A DNA stretch of 64,000 nucleotides from Algoriphagus sp. Y33 (lineage in GTDB: Bacteria > Bacteroidota > Bacteroidia > Cytophagales > Cyclobacteriaceae). This document shows positions 1-9,004 of the stretch, piece by piece. The position numbers and the translations under genes were made by a program. The stretch lies in assembly GCF_014838715.1 (NCBI RefSeq), contig NZ_CP061947.1, positions 3,038,001 through 3,102,000 on the forward strand, given 5' to 3'. Each line of letters starts with the position of its first letter. Position 1 is the stretch's first letter. The notes below the pieces were generated by a model. The model saw nothing but the letters and a program-made list of their open reading frames with translations, did not search any database and had not been told where the DNA came from.

Positions 1-669
1 CAGGTCTTTCTTCTTTTGAGAATCATATCCCATGATCACCACTTCTTCCAGAAGAGAATCCTCCCCTTCCAGGGAAACCGTGATCTCGTCAGCGTTGGTT
101 AGGGCTATGGTTTGGGATTTGTATCCCACATAAGACACCACCAACTCTGTGGCCTCATCTTCTACTGTGAGGGTGAATTTGCCGTCCATATCAGTGATCA
201 CTCCCGTAGTAGTTCCTTTCACTAGAATAGAAGCTCCTATAATAGGCTCCCCGTCACTTGCACTGACTACAACTCCACTGATTGTCCTTTCTTCAAAGAT
301 CTTCTCCACCGCAGCTTTGTGATTTTTCACATAGATAATCTGATTGATTCTGTCAAAATCAAATTCGCTCTGCTCCGAAATTTTCTGAAGGGTATGTCTT
401 AGATCTGAATCTATATTCAAGGAAATTCTGGATTTGGAACGGACCAAATCCTGATTATAAGCAAATTCAAAATCAGTCTGCTTTTCCAGTTGCCTGAATA
501 CTTCCACCAGCTTTACTTCAACTACAGCTAATTTCACTTTGTAGCTGGCAAGATCTTGGTGGCCGGCGGAAGTTGCAAATAGACTCTGGGCAAAAAGGAA
601 TTGAAGTAAGGCTAGTAGTATACAGCCCTTACCAAATCCCACTACATTGTTGGGTAAATAATTTTTCAT
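1..669 (-). CDS. SusC-type TonB-dependent receptor with STN signalling domain (N-terminal part, cut by window edge)
   Basis: The first 223 codons are present and the frame is open to base 1. The product starts with a hydrophobic signal peptide ending near FAQSLFATS. An STN (secretin/TonB N-terminal) domain covers roughly residues 42-112, with the typical FEFAYNQDLV stretch, and a CarboxypepD_reg-like beta-sandwich follows at about 125-205 (ISGVVVSASDGEPIIGAS). The plug begins at the edge. In this family the STN domain contacts a FecR anti-sigma factor in the periplasm, and the sigma and fecR genes lie directly upstream on the same strand, so this is probably the transducing receptor of that cassette. 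The substrate cannot be told. The start at 669 overlaps the TGA of an 8-codon mini-ORF (ATGA) that begins at the end of the leader repeat. Confidence 0.9.
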   Translation of the reverse strand, partial: MKNYLPNNVVGFGKGCILLALLQFLFAQSLFATSAGHQDLASYKVKLAVVEVKLVEVFRQLEKQTDFEFAYNQDLVRSKSRISLNIDSDLRHTLQKISEQSEFDFDRINQIIYVKNHKAAVEKIFEERTISGVVVSASDGEPIIGASILVKGTTTGVITDMDGKFTLTVEDEATELVVSYVGYKSQTIALTNADEITVSLEGEDSLLEEVVIMGYDSQKKKDL

Positions 670-689
670 ATTTTTAAATGTTTGATTTT

Positions 690-783
690 CATGTGTTTAT
701 ATTTTATCTTTCAATAGCCACATGGAATCTCGCATGCATTATAATCATTCCAATGTGTGACTTTTGAGTCATGCTCGATTTCA
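690..783 (-). repeat. Leader repeat, copy D (upstream of cut susC)
   Basis: Read on the minus strand this copy starts TGAAATCGAGCATG and ends ATATAAACACATG. It shares TGCGAGATTCCATGTGGC and the TATAAACACATG tail with copies at 35127-35216, 38303-38432 and 38433-38524. The left arm TGAAATCGAGCATG can pair with the internal CATGCGAGATTCCA (11 of 14 positions), giving a stem with a variable loop. The element points the same way as susC and ends about 20 bp before its ATG. Confidence 0.75.
697..735 (-). other. Mini-ORF in leader repeat copy D (12 codons)
   Basis: It translates to MRDSMWLLKDKI and ends with TAA followed by ACAC and an ATG at 692. The other two intact copies carry MRDSIWPLKDKL and MRDSMWPLRIKL in the same place. 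Most differences between copies are synonymous or conservative. Whether it is translated is unknown. Confidence 0.35.
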
Positions 784-878
784 AATAGACCGGGCTAGTC
801 CCCGGTAAGAGTGGTCGGGCTGTTGGCGCAGTTCGACCCTCATTTAATTCTTCAAAAGGATTTTTTCATAGGCTCGAA

Positions 879-1835
879 TTAATTTTTGCAGTTTTTATAG
901 TTAATGATCACATTTCCGTTTTGTAGGATTTCATAGTCAAAATCCGCTAAATGCTGAAGCCCGGAGAGTATATATTCCACTCCACTATTTGCATAAGCTG
1001 CCTTGATTAAGCAGCCATTCTTAGCGTATCCCCTCAACTCAATTTTCACATGATAGCTTTTGGCCAACAGTGCCACCACCTCGTCGAAAGGCAACAAATC
1101 AAACTTCACTTCATTGGATCTCCAGGCAGAAACCGCTTGGCTATTTACCCGGGAAACCTCCAGCTCCAGTGATGGTAATAAAATGGCTTGCTGGTCAGGA
1201 AGTAAAGTCACCTCCTTCTGATTCATGTTTGCCGGCACCACTTGTACCTTCCCTGTATTTACTGTGACCGCAGGAGCGGTTCCATCCATCACTACCATAT
1301 TAAAGCTCGTTCCCAGGACAGTGGTAGTCAGGCTCTCAGTCCGGACGATAAAAGGCTTGTCCGGATTCTTTGTCACTTCGAAAAAAGCTTCCCCTTCCAA
1401 CTCAACCACACGCCTATCCGTATCGAAAAACTCAGGAAAACTCAGGCTGGAGTTTACATTCAAATGAACACGGGTTCCGTCTGGCAATATGACTTTCCCA
1501 CGCTGGGAAGAATTGGTGCTGCGATGAAGAATCGGGATTTCAGGTTCAAAACTATACTCTTGGTATGCCGTGTAACCAGCCACAAAAACCAATACAGATG
1601 CTGCGATTCCAATCAGGTATTTTTTCCAGTCAATAACGAGCTCCCGGGATACAGCTTGTGGCAGCTTACTTTTAATTCTCCGCTTTATTTCCTCTTGTTC
1701 AGCCTCTGTCCAGACCAGGTTTTGATCCTTCTGCTGCAACCGTTCGAAAACCTCCTCTACCTGCTTCAACTCAGAAGCAGTGGCCTTTCCTGATGCCTTT
1801 TTATGAAGGAGTTCTACAAATTGCCTCTTGTCCAT
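879..1835 (-). CDS. FecR-family anti-sigma factor
   Basis: A 318-residue inner-membrane regulator. A short cytoplasmic N-terminal domain (residues 1-70) would bind the ECF sigma factor, one transmembrane helix lies at about 73-91 (KYLIGIAASVLVFVAGY), the periplasmic FecR domain spans about 112-205 (GKVILPDGTRVHLNVNSS, then EGEAFFEV), and a DUF4974-like domain occupies about 243-312 (FDLLPFDEVVALLAKSY). This is the usual Bacteroidetes arrangement and length. It lies between the sigma gene (2259-2804) and the STN-type susC (1-669) on the same strand, so the three probably form one surface-signalling system. The gap to the sigma gene is unusually long for such cassettes (423 bp) and contains a MITE-like repeat. 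Confidence 0.93.
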   Translation of the reverse strand: MDKRQFVELLHKKASGKATASELKQVEEVFERLQQKDQNLVWTEAEQEEIKRRIKSKLPQAVSRELVIDWKKYLIGIAASVLVFVAGYTAYQEYSFEPEIPILHRSTNSSQRGKVILPDGTRVHLNVNSSLSFPEFFDTDRRVVELEGEAFFEVTKNPDKPFIVRTESLTTTVLGTSFNMVVMDGTAPAVTVNTGKVQVVPANMNQKEVTLLPDQQAILLPSLELEVSRVNSQAVSAWRSNEVKFDLLPFDEVVALLAKSYHVKIELRGYAKNGCLIKAAYANSGVEYILSGLQHLADFDYEILQNGNVIINYKNCKN

Positions 1836-1962
1836 TGTATTTCTTTTGAAGAGTAGTCACATGAACTTTAAAAAATACTCGGTCGGATTTTAGATGTAAT
1901 AATTTGATAATACAGGTAATAAAAGGGTAACAGTACCACGTCATAGAATTAATAAGTATGGT

Positions 1963-2102
1963 TATCCGCAACGATGCCAGTATCCTCATTTTCTTTGGTA
2001 TAACAGCAGGAAGACCGATGATAGAAGACCGAAGTGGCCGTGACACTAGTCTTTTCCGAATCCTATAATGCTTTTATTGTTTTTCTGGCAGAAAAGCGGA
2101 TA
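1963..2102 (-). repeat. MITE-like dispersed element, copy 1
   Basis: A 140-bp segment bounded by TATCCGC at 1963-1969 and GCGGATA at 2096-2102, which are inverted repeats of each other. Its reverse complement matches 34958-35090: both begin TATCCGCTTTTCTGCCAG, share AAAAGCAT.TTAGGATTC and GGCCACTTC.GTCTT, and end TTGCGGATA. It fills a third of the 1836-2258 gap between the sigma and fecR genes. I see no gene in that gap. Confidence 0.6.
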
Positions 2103-2258
2103 TACATATTTCCGAAATGATGCCACTTGTATATCCCCTAATTTTCAGGACTCAGCCTGATAAACGCCCATTAGTCTTGATAGGGAGAACCTGCCAAACA
2201 AAGAACTTACAACTGTATTCTCCGCATAATCCTCTATGCATCAGTGGTTAAAAAACTT

Positions 2259-2804
2259 TCAGAAGAACAAAAAAACTTGCGTCAAAGAAGCTTTCAACAG
2301 CTTCATTCCCTTCTGCATATGCCCCTCTACTGTCCGCGTAGAAATCCCCAAGTTTTCAGCTATCTCGCCTGCGGTAAGTCCTTTTTTACCTCTTAGCTCC
2401 ATTACCTCCCTGCACTTAGGAGGCAATTCTGCCAGAGACTTTTCAAGCTGTATCAGCCGTGTTCCCTTCATATCATAAGAAGCTTCCTCCGGATCATGGC
2501 TTTCAACCTCTTCTGTCCACTCAAATTCCAGGTGCCATTTTTTGGTTCTGATCACATTGGCAGTCTGGTACTTGACTGAGTTATACAGGTAAGTGGGGAT
2601 GAATTGTATTTTTCGAGTGGGGGCATTTTCCCACACACTGGTAAACACCTCTTGGATCACATCCTCGCATTGTTGCTTATCTGCCAAGATGTTGTAAGCA
2701 TACTTAAAAAGTTTATCCCAGTATCGGTCAAACAGCCTATCAAATGCAACATAATTCCTCTGTTGGATCAAGGCATACAATTCGCTATCTGACAAGTTTT
2801 CCAT
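2259..2804 (-). CDS. RNA polymerase ECF sigma factor (Bacteroidetes FecI-like)
   Basis: A 181-residue sigma-70 family factor. Region 2 lies at about 20-90 (FDRLFDRYWDKLFKYAYNIL, QCEDVIQEVFTSVWEN) and region 4.2 at about 126-175 (LPPKCREVMELRGKKGLT, then the helix-turn-helix GEIAENLGISTRTVEGHM). It is followed on the same strand by fecR and an STN-containing susC. By analogy with FecI/FecR/FecA it is expected to be held by FecR and released when the receptor binds ligand, then to transcribe the receptor genes. No TAnnTTTG promoter was seen upstream (2805-2988). Confidence 0.93.
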   Translation of the reverse strand: MENLSDSELYALIQQRNYVAFDRLFDRYWDKLFKYAYNILADKQQCEDVIQEVFTSVWENAPTRKIQFIPTYLYNSVKYQTANVIRTKKWHLEFEWTEEVESHDPEEASYDMKGTRLIQLEKSLAELPPKCREVMELRGKKGLTAGEIAENLGISTRTVEGHMQKGMKLLKASLTQVFLFF

Positions 2805-2988
2805 TTCTGAAGTTGCTCAAAGCAAAGTTGTGCGGTCTCTTGCTCAAATGCTAAAAATCCCTGTTAAGTGTAATTTAAGTTTCTAACTCAAAAACAAGCA
2901 GGACACTACCTGGAACGGTTCAAACAAACTGTATGGAATCAGGTCGGTTTACGTACGCAATGAGAAACACCTAAGGTAATATCCAGTA

Positions 2989-4392
2989 TCACCCAACCAA
3001 CTCCTTCTCTATCTCTTCCAAAGACTTGCCCTTGGTCTCAGGCAATACAAAGTAAATCACCAAGAAACCGAACGCACATATTGCTCCATACAACCAAAAA
3101 TTATTCGCCCAACCGAGATTCTCCCGAATCGCGGGAAAGAAATAGGTCAGTGTAAAATTCCCAATCCAATGCGCTAAAGCGCCGATGGAAATAGCGGCGC
3201 CCCGAATCCGGGTAGGGAAAATCTCTGAAAGCACCACCCAAAGCAGCGGTGCCAGTGTGAAAGAATAAAACATCACATTGGTCAAAACAGCCAATACTAC
3301 CAAGTCTCCTCCAAGATCGATAAAGAAAAAATAGCCAATCAATCCATAAAGCATGGCCATCGCAGAAGTACCAATCAATAAGAGTTTCCTCCTTCCAAAT
3401 CTATCTACGGTGAAGATGGTAATAAAAACAGAAAGGACCATCACTCCACCGATTACCACAATATTCAGCATCATTTGCTTCAGATTGTAACCTGCCGCCT
3501 GAAAGATATCTGCGGCATAATAAATCACCACATTGATCCCGCTCCACTGCTGGAGAAAAGCCAAGAAAATACCGATCCCAAGTAGCTTCATGACTCTCAT
3601 CTGAAACAATTCTTTGAGATTTACATGGCCAAAATCACCTTCTCTCAATGTTGTTTTTACTTCAGCAATAGTATCATCCGCATACGCTTCACCTCCGATT
3701 TTTACAAGTATTTGTCTTGCCCTGGCTTCTTTCCTATTCTTAATCAACCAAGGCACGGACTCGGGTACAAAAAACATCAATACGAAAAACAGAAGCGCAG
3801 GAATAGCTTCTGCCGCAAACATCCATCTCCAGCCAATCTGCCCGCTCCAGCTCGCTGCTATCATCTCAAAACTAGCATCATCGGCCAGTTGTGTATCGGC
3901 CAGCGATATTTGCCAGTTGATCAACTGAGCCAAAAGCACTCCGATCATAATCAGCAGCTGATTGATAGTCACCATTTTCCCCCGCTTTTCCGGAGGGGAA
4001 AGTTCAGCAATGTAAAGGGGGGAAAGGTTCAGCGCCACTCCCATGGCCACACCGCCGATGATTCTATAGCAATTGAATTCCCAAAAAGTGCCCGACATGG
4101 CTGTTCCGAACGCAGACAATGAAAAGAGTAATCCGGAGAAGATCAGCAGTCTTTTGCGGCCCAATTTATCGCTGACAAGTATGCAAGCTCCTGCCCCTAT
4201 CATACAGCCAATCAACGCTGAACTCGTTCCCCAACCCTGATCTGCTGCGGATGTAACATTGAAAAACGGCTCATAAAATGGCTTTGCCCCTCCTATCACC
4301 ACCCAATCGTACCCAAATAAAAACCCTCCCAATGCTGCGGTGAAACTGATCAGCCAAATGTACGTTTGATTGTAAGAATAGGTAGGCTTCAT
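2989..4392 (-). CDS. MFS sugar porter (sugar:H+ symporter family)
   Basis: A 467-residue, 12-helix major facilitator of the sugar porter family. Signature features are the loop DKLGRKRLL after TM2, its repeat RFGRRKLL after TM8, PESVPWLIKNRKEARA at the end of the N-terminal half, the QQWSGINVVIYYA stretch in TM7, and the C-terminal PETKGKSLEEIEKEL. It probably imports a monosaccharide across the inner membrane. I chose ATG 4392 (MKPTYSYNQ) over the in-frame 4464 start, because the 24 extra residues are polar or proline-rich and unlike this family. It lies near a sulfatase and a SusC/SusD pair on the same strand, so it may import sugars released by that system. Confidence 0.9.
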   Translation of the reverse strand: MKPTYSYNQTYIWLISFTAALGGFLFGYDWVVIGGAKPFYEPFFNVTSAADQGWGTSSALIGCMIGAGACILVSDKLGRKRLLIFSGLLFSLSAFGTAMSGTFWEFNCYRIIGGVAMGVALNLSPLYIAELSPPEKRGKMVTINQLLIMIGVLLAQLINWQISLADTQLADDASFEMIAASWSGQIGWRWMFAAEAIPALLFFVLMFFVPESVPWLIKNRKEARARQILVKIGGEAYADDTIAEVKTTLREGDFGHVNLKELFQMRVMKLLGIGIFLAFLQQWSGINVVIYYAADIFQAAGYNLKQMMLNIVVIGGVMVLSVFITIFTVDRFGRRKLLLIGTSAMAMLYGLIGYFFFIDLGGDLVVLAVLTNVMFYSFTLAPLLWVVLSEIFPTRIRGAAISIGALAHWIGNFTLTYFFPAIRENLGWANNFWLYGAICAFGFLVIYFVLPETKGKSLEEIEKELVG

Positions 4393-4640
4393 GGGTTCAG
4401 GTTTGGGTTTCGGATAAAGCGTAAAATCGAAGTGATAAAATAGAGTTTTTTCCCACTTCCGCAATCCTGTGCTTACCCTGCGATAGGATTTACAAGAAAC
4501 TTTCAGAAAACAACTTATGAATTAGACCTTTGCCTACGCACATAAAAAACCAAACTGAATCCAGCTTCTGGAGAAGCAGGATAACACACACCGAAAAAAA
4601 ACTCAGTTCCCGGTACCCAACAGTGAGATTGCCGCACTCC

Positions 4641-4706
4641 TACGTCATTCGCAATGACGTAATCCCTACTCTCCCCGTAAACCTCCGTGCTCACAGCGGT
4701 TAAATC
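4641..4706 (-). repeat. Palindrome plus a copy of the TTAACCAC dispersed repeat
   Basis: The 348-bp gap 4393-4740 holds no gene. At 4641-4661 there is a perfect 9-bp inverted repeat, TACGTCATT-CGC-AATGACGTA. At 4673-4706 the minus strand reads GATTTAACCGCTGTGAGCA followed by CGGAGGTTTACGGGG, a member of a family also found at 33449-33483, 50211-50247 and 50641-50677. Confidence 0.55.
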
Positions 4707-4740
4707 AATCGTTCAGAGCCCCCTTGAGGTTTAATACGGC

Positions 4741-6420
4741 TTATTTGTTACGTCTTTCCAGAATTTCCTCTACTTTTTCTTTGCTGGCCCCAAAAATTTT
4801 TCCTTCGGAAGCATCCTCGACAAAGCGATCTACAAACTGTTGGCTGAGCTCTGAATTGTCCTTGTATTTCTCCCGCAGTTTTTCCAACTGCGCATGTAGC
4901 TCCGCTCTTACTTCAGCATATTCCGGATCGTTATAAACATTTTTCAACTCCTTGGGATCTTTTTCCCGATCAATCAATTCCCATTCATCCTCTACAAAAT
5001 AATAGTGGATCAGCTTGTACTCCTTTGTTACGATAGCATAATGCCGATTGACCATATGTTCAGCCGGATATTCATAATAATGGTAGTACACCGCATCACG
5101 GATCCATTGATCCTCATTGCCCGTCAGTAGGGGAAGCATGCTCTCACCCTGCATATCAGCCGGAGCTTCCACTCCTGCCAAATCCAAGAATGTCTGGGCA
5201 AAATCCAGGTTTTGAACCATCGCATCGGACCTGATTCCCGCCTTTGTTTTTCCGGGCCAAGCCATAAGAAGTGGTGTCTTAAATGATTCATCATAGACAA
5301 AACGCTTATCAAACCAACCGTGCTCTCCCAGATAAAACCCCTGATCCGAAGTATAAACGATGATGGTGTTTTCCAAAAGATCATTAGCCTCCAGGTAATC
5401 CAACAAGCGGCCTACATTTTCATCGACTGACTTGATAGTCCCCAAGTAATCCTGCATATACCGCTGATACTTCCATTTCATTTTATCCTCATCGGTCATG
5501 GAAGGATAGCTTTTCTTGAACTCTTCATTGACTTTGGAGTACGCTCTGTCATAGTTTTCCCGCTGGGAAGGAGTCAATCTTTTGTAGTCGTTTTCAAAGC
5601 GGATTTTATCATACCTCACTTCTTCTACTCCCAATTCATCCATTACAGCCGGATAAACTTTATTATCTCCTGCCCAACCCATATCGTTCAAAATGCTCAT
5701 TTCCGCCTCTGCGGCAGCATGTGTTCTGCCCGAGTAATCATCAAACAGCGTAGTAGGCTCAGGAAAAGTTCTAGTAGTAAACTCCTCCAGATGTCTTTCG
5801 GCCATTATCCACGATCTATGGGGAGCTTTGTGCAGATACATCAGCATAAATGGATCCTCTGTATTCCGCTCCTTCTCCAGCCATTCCAAGGTCATGTCGG
5901 TCACGATATCCGTCACATATCCTTCCACTTGGATTTCACCTTCATATTTGGTGATAAAGTCAGGGTTGTAGTACGACCCCTGTCCCGGCAAAATCTTGAA
6001 TTGGTCAAACCCCTTCGGATTGTTACCAAAATGAAGCTTACCAAACATGGCTGTCTGATAGCCTGCGTCTTGGAGGAGTTGGGGAAACGTCACATTAGTC
6101 GTATCAAAAGGATAATGATTATCTATTTTTCCATTGATATGGGAGTGTTTTCCGGTCAAAATAGTAGCTCTTGATGGAGCGCAGATTGAATTCGTAACGG
6201 ATGCATTGGTAAATAAAATGCCCATATCTGCGATTCTGTCGATATTCGGTGTTTCGATCAGGCTATTGTCATAAGCAGAAATTGCCTGATAGGCATGATC
6301 ATCCGACATAATGAAAATTATATTGGGGCGTTCTGCGGTTTTCTCTCCCTCTTCGGTTTTACAGGAAAAAGCAAGGACGGCAAGTGAGCCAAGAAAAATT
6401 GATTTTAATGTATGTTTCAT
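4741..6420 (-). CDS. Lipoprotein sulfatase (family S1, formylglycine type)
   Basis: A 559-residue sulfatase with a lipoprotein signal (LAVLAFSC, lipidated Cys20). The formylglycine motif C-x-P-S-R is present as CAPSRATILTG with Cys80. Metal ligands are likely Asp40/Asp41 (IMSDDHAYQ) and the DQG of YTSDQGFYLGEHGWFDKR. The stretch APHRSWIMAERHLEEF with FDDYSGR resembles heparan/GlcNAc-6-O-sulfatase-like members, but that substrate call is only a resemblance. The C-terminal part after about residue 440 fits a DUF4976-like cap. It needs an anaerobic-type or FGE maturase encoded elsewhere. It sits between a sugar porter and a SusC/SusD pair, suggesting desulfation of a sulfated glycan. The lipid anchor places it in the periplasm or at the cell surface. 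Confidence 0.92.
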   Translation of the reverse strand: MKHTLKSIFLGSLAVLAFSCKTEEGEKTAERPNIIFIMSDDHAYQAISAYDNSLIETPNIDRIADMGILFTNASVTNSICAPSRATILTGKHSHINGKIDNHYPFDTTNVTFPQLLQDAGYQTAMFGKLHFGNNPKGFDQFKILPGQGSYYNPDFITKYEGEIQVEGYVTDIVTDMTLEWLEKERNTEDPFMLMYLHKAPHRSWIMAERHLEEFTTRTFPEPTTLFDDYSGRTHAAAEAEMSILNDMGWAGDNKVYPAVMDELGVEEVRYDKIRFENDYKRLTPSQRENYDRAYSKVNEEFKKSYPSMTDEDKMKWKYQRYMQDYLGTIKSVDENVGRLLDYLEANDLLENTIIVYTSDQGFYLGEHGWFDKRFVYDESFKTPLLMAWPGKTKAGIRSDAMVQNLDFAQTFLDLAGVEAPADMQGESMLPLLTGNEDQWIRDAVYYHYYEYPAEHMVNRHYAIVTKEYKLIHYYFVEDEWELIDREKDPKELKNVYNDPEYAEVRAELHAQLEKLREKYKDNSELSQQFVDRFVEDASEGKIFGASKEKVEEILERRNK

Positions 6421-6606
6421 TCGTTAATTGGTTATTTTGGATTAAGGTTAGTTTTATGCCCTGGAAGAAGCGTATCACTTATTCTATGAGCAGAGGTTAA
6501 AAACCATTAAGAAATGCTTTACTCTAGATTTTAGGCCACTTCTGTCTCCCTTCTTCGATTTTCCGTCAGAGCGCACAGGTTACATAATAAACATCATTAC
6601 CAATAA

Positions 6607-7107
6607 TTACTCCTTAATAAAACTGTCCTCAAATCTCAAGAAATGACAGGTATATCCATTGGGGTTTTTCACCAAATAGTCCTGATGGTAATCCTCTGCA
6701 GGCCAAAAAGGGGAAAATGGCTCCAGAGTGGTCACAACCTTATTAGGCCACTTTCCGGAATCATCTACGATGGCTATCATTTCTTCGGCAATTGCTTTTT
6801 CTTCCTCATCTTGGTAGAAAATCGCAGAGCGATAGCTCGATCCTATATCGTTCCCTTGCTGATCAACGGTAGTGGGATTGTGCATTCTAAAAAAATAATC
6901 CAAGATCTCCTTGAAGGAAGTTTCATTGGGATCATACGTCAGTTCAATGCCTTCCGCATGACCTGGATGATTTCTGTAGGTAGGGTTCTCATTTTGACCT
7001 CCCTGGTAGCCAACTTCAGTATCCACAATCCCCGGACGTGTCCTAAAGAGATCTTCCATCCCCCAGAAACAGCCTCCCGCAATGTATGCTTTTTTAAACT
7101 TGTCCAT
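6607..7107 (-). CDS. msrA: Peptide-methionine (S)-S-oxide reductase
   Basis: A 166-residue MsrA. The catalytic motif [10 protein letters not shown] puts the nucleophilic cysteine at residue 13, and the family blocks [31 protein letters not shown] and [20 protein letters not shown] are complete. Cys154 near the C-terminus (GYTCHF) is a possible resolving residue. It reduces S-sulfoxide methionine in oxidised proteins using thioredoxin. There is no signal peptide, so it is cytoplasmic. It stands alone between the sulfatase and susD on the same strand, with no sign of a functional link to them. Confidence 0.95.
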   Translation of the reverse strand: MDKFKKAYIAGGCFWGMEDLFRTRPGIVDTEVGYQGGQNENPTYRNHPGHAEGIELTYDPNETSFKEILDYFFRMHNPTTVDQQGNDIGSSYRSAIFYQDEEEKAIAEEMIAIVDDSGKWPNKVVTTLEPFSPFWPAEDYHQDYLVKNPNGYTCHFLRFEDSFIKE

Positions 7108-7257
7108 ATTATTTTAATTCCATCATTAACGATACGTTTAGGGATATGATCCAATCCCCAGAATGTTCTTAATGTGAAGGTAAGTTAAGAAGGTACTTGT
7201 ACAAAACCACAGACAACATTTGTTACGGTTTATTAATCAACCAATTAGTCACTTCAA

Positions 7258-7285
7258 AAAAGGACTCCGATTTTGGAGCCCTTTT
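7258..7285 (-). terminator. Rho-independent terminator of the susC/susD operon
   Basis: AAAAGGACTCC-GATTTT-GGAGCCCTTTT forms an 11-bp stem with one mismatch. On the minus strand it lies about 135 bp after the susD stop and is followed by a T-run. The rest of the 7108-7420 gap shows nothing else. Confidence 0.7.
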
Positions 7286-7420
7286 CCTGTGTTTGTATAA
7301 ATTTTAATTGATCATAACTTCCGTGACGAAGGAAGCGGTATAACCGGCACCGAAATTTATTCGGAAAATCCCGCGCGGCATAAAATCATCCCTCCGTGTG
7401 ATTAAATCTTACAATACCTC

Positions 7421-8977
7421 TTAATAACCCGGATTCTGCGGAACAAGATTAGGATTGTTCTGCATTTCCGGAAGTGGGTAAGGCATCAGGTAATGTCTCG
7501 CCTGAAGAGCTTGGTTAGAGCTTGGGTTTACATGTCCTTCAAAATTATCAAATCCATTGGTAGACTCATTATACACTTTGCGCAAGCGAAGCATATCGAA
7601 CCAGGTAATCTGCTCGTAGCAGAGCTCATGCCATCTCTCTCTCAAGACAGCGTCCCGAAATGTATCTGAAGTGAATCCACCCAAAGATGGTGTAGTCAGT
7701 CCAGCCCTGTCCCGAATTCTTTTCAAACTCTCAACTGCCAGGGCATTTGGTCCACCAACTTCATTCTGTGCCTCAGCATAAATCAACAATACCTCTGCAA
7801 ATCTGATCAAAGGTACGTTCAGGTTATTTGCCCTTGTACCGGGTTGATCCTTAGATCCGAGAGCTATCTGATTAAAATGCTTGAAGATATAAGGAGCTCC
7901 CAGATCAAATTCTGCCCCACTGCCATTTTCATAATAAGTCGTATAGAAATATCCTTCCTGATTGACTGCTCTGAGATCACCCGGTTCATAAGAATTGTAG
8001 AATTCCTCTGTAGGCACTGTGCTTCCAGTTCCGGATGGGCCGGCAAAAGTTACCGGCTTGAAGTTCGGAAACATGTCGTTCATCGGATTTCCGGCCACCA
8101 CCACATTGTATTGAAGCATAAAAATATGCTCTAATCTATTGTCATTGTTTTCGTTATGAATTGCTTTGTAAGTAGGGAATAAATTGATCAATGATGGATT
8201 GCTCGCCCCATACTCAATAACTTCTTTGGCCTTATCAGCAGCCAGCTGATAGTGAGATGCTCCCATACTCAAAGGAAAACCTGCCATAGTCAAATACACC
8301 TTGGAAAGCAGTGATTTGGCGGCAGCCAAAGACGCTCTTCCGCTTTCATCCATCCAAGGCAAGCCCGCTGCCTCTGCTGCTTTTAAATCTTCCACAATCA
8401 ATGCATATAGTGCTTCCTGGGTAGCAGGTGACGGCTTAAAATCCTCTGAACTAGCAGTTTGAGGAGTGGTAATCAATGGCGCATCACCCCATAGTCTGAC
8501 TACATAGAAATAGGCCCATGCCCTAAGAAATCTAGCTTCACCGAGAATTTTGGTCTTCTGGGCCTCATCCATAGGGGTAATGCCCGGAACCTTCTCCAAC
8601 ACCAGGTTTGCCTGGGCAATAACCCGGTACAATCCATTCCACCAGTTGATCATGTGCTGGGTTCTTGCATCATAGATCAGCCCATATAAATTGTTTAAAT
8701 CTGAATTTTGGGCTGTTTCAGTTGTAGAAGTTCCTGTGGGAGCTTCAAGCAATTGCCAGTTAGCTGAAAATATCCCTGCCCCTCCTCCGATAAACCGCGT
8801 ATCAGCGTAAACAGCCGCAAGTGCCGCTTCTGCGTGGTCAGGAATCGTGTAGAAGCTTTCAGGTGTCAAATTAGATGGATCCTCTTCTTCCAAGAAGCTC
8901 GAACAACCTACAAATCCTGCTACCAACATTCCAAACAGGAATAATCTGCCTGCTTTGTTATATATGTAATTTTTCAT
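7421..8977 (-). CDS. SusD/RagB-family nutrient-binding lipoprotein
   Basis: A 518-residue outer-membrane lipoprotein (lipobox VAGFVGC, Cys25). Typical SusD features are the N-terminal FLEEEDPSNLTPESFYTIPDHAEAA region, TPR-like helices with ARFLRAWAYFYVVRLWGDAPL at about 150-170, PLIRFAEVLLIYAEAQNEVG at about 395-415, and the C-terminal ERWHELCYEQITWFDMLRLR with a final NPGY. It starts 27 bp after the stop of the susC gene on the same strand, so the two are an operon encoding a lidded outer-membrane importer. The glycan cannot be told. The nearby sulfatase hints at a sulfated polymer. Confidence 0.95.
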   Translation of the reverse strand: MKNYIYNKAGRLFLFGMLVAGFVGCSSFLEEEDPSNLTPESFYTIPDHAEAALAAVYADTRFIGGGAGIFSANWQLLEAPTGTSTTETAQNSDLNNLYGLIYDARTQHMINWWNGLYRVIAQANLVLEKVPGITPMDEAQKTKILGEARFLRAWAYFYVVRLWGDAPLITTPQTASSEDFKPSPATQEALYALIVEDLKAAEAAGLPWMDESGRASLAAAKSLLSKVYLTMAGFPLSMGASHYQLAADKAKEVIEYGASNPSLINLFPTYKAIHNENNDNRLEHIFMLQYNVVVAGNPMNDMFPNFKPVTFAGPSGTGSTVPTEEFYNSYEPGDLRAVNQEGYFYTTYYENGSGAEFDLGAPYIFKHFNQIALGSKDQPGTRANNLNVPLIRFAEVLLIYAEAQNEVGGPNALAVESLKRIRDRAGLTTPSLGGFTSDTFRDAVLRERWHELCYEQITWFDMLRLRKVYNESTNGFDNFEGHVNPSSNQALQARHYLMPYPLPEMQNNPNLVPQNPGY

Positions 8978-9004
8978 TTGTTTATCACTTTAAGTATAAA
9001 AGAA

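Noticed and set aside
1801..2046. 81-codon minus-strand frame upstream of fecR
   Set aside because: It overlaps the fecR start and the MITE-like element, with no motif or plausible start context.
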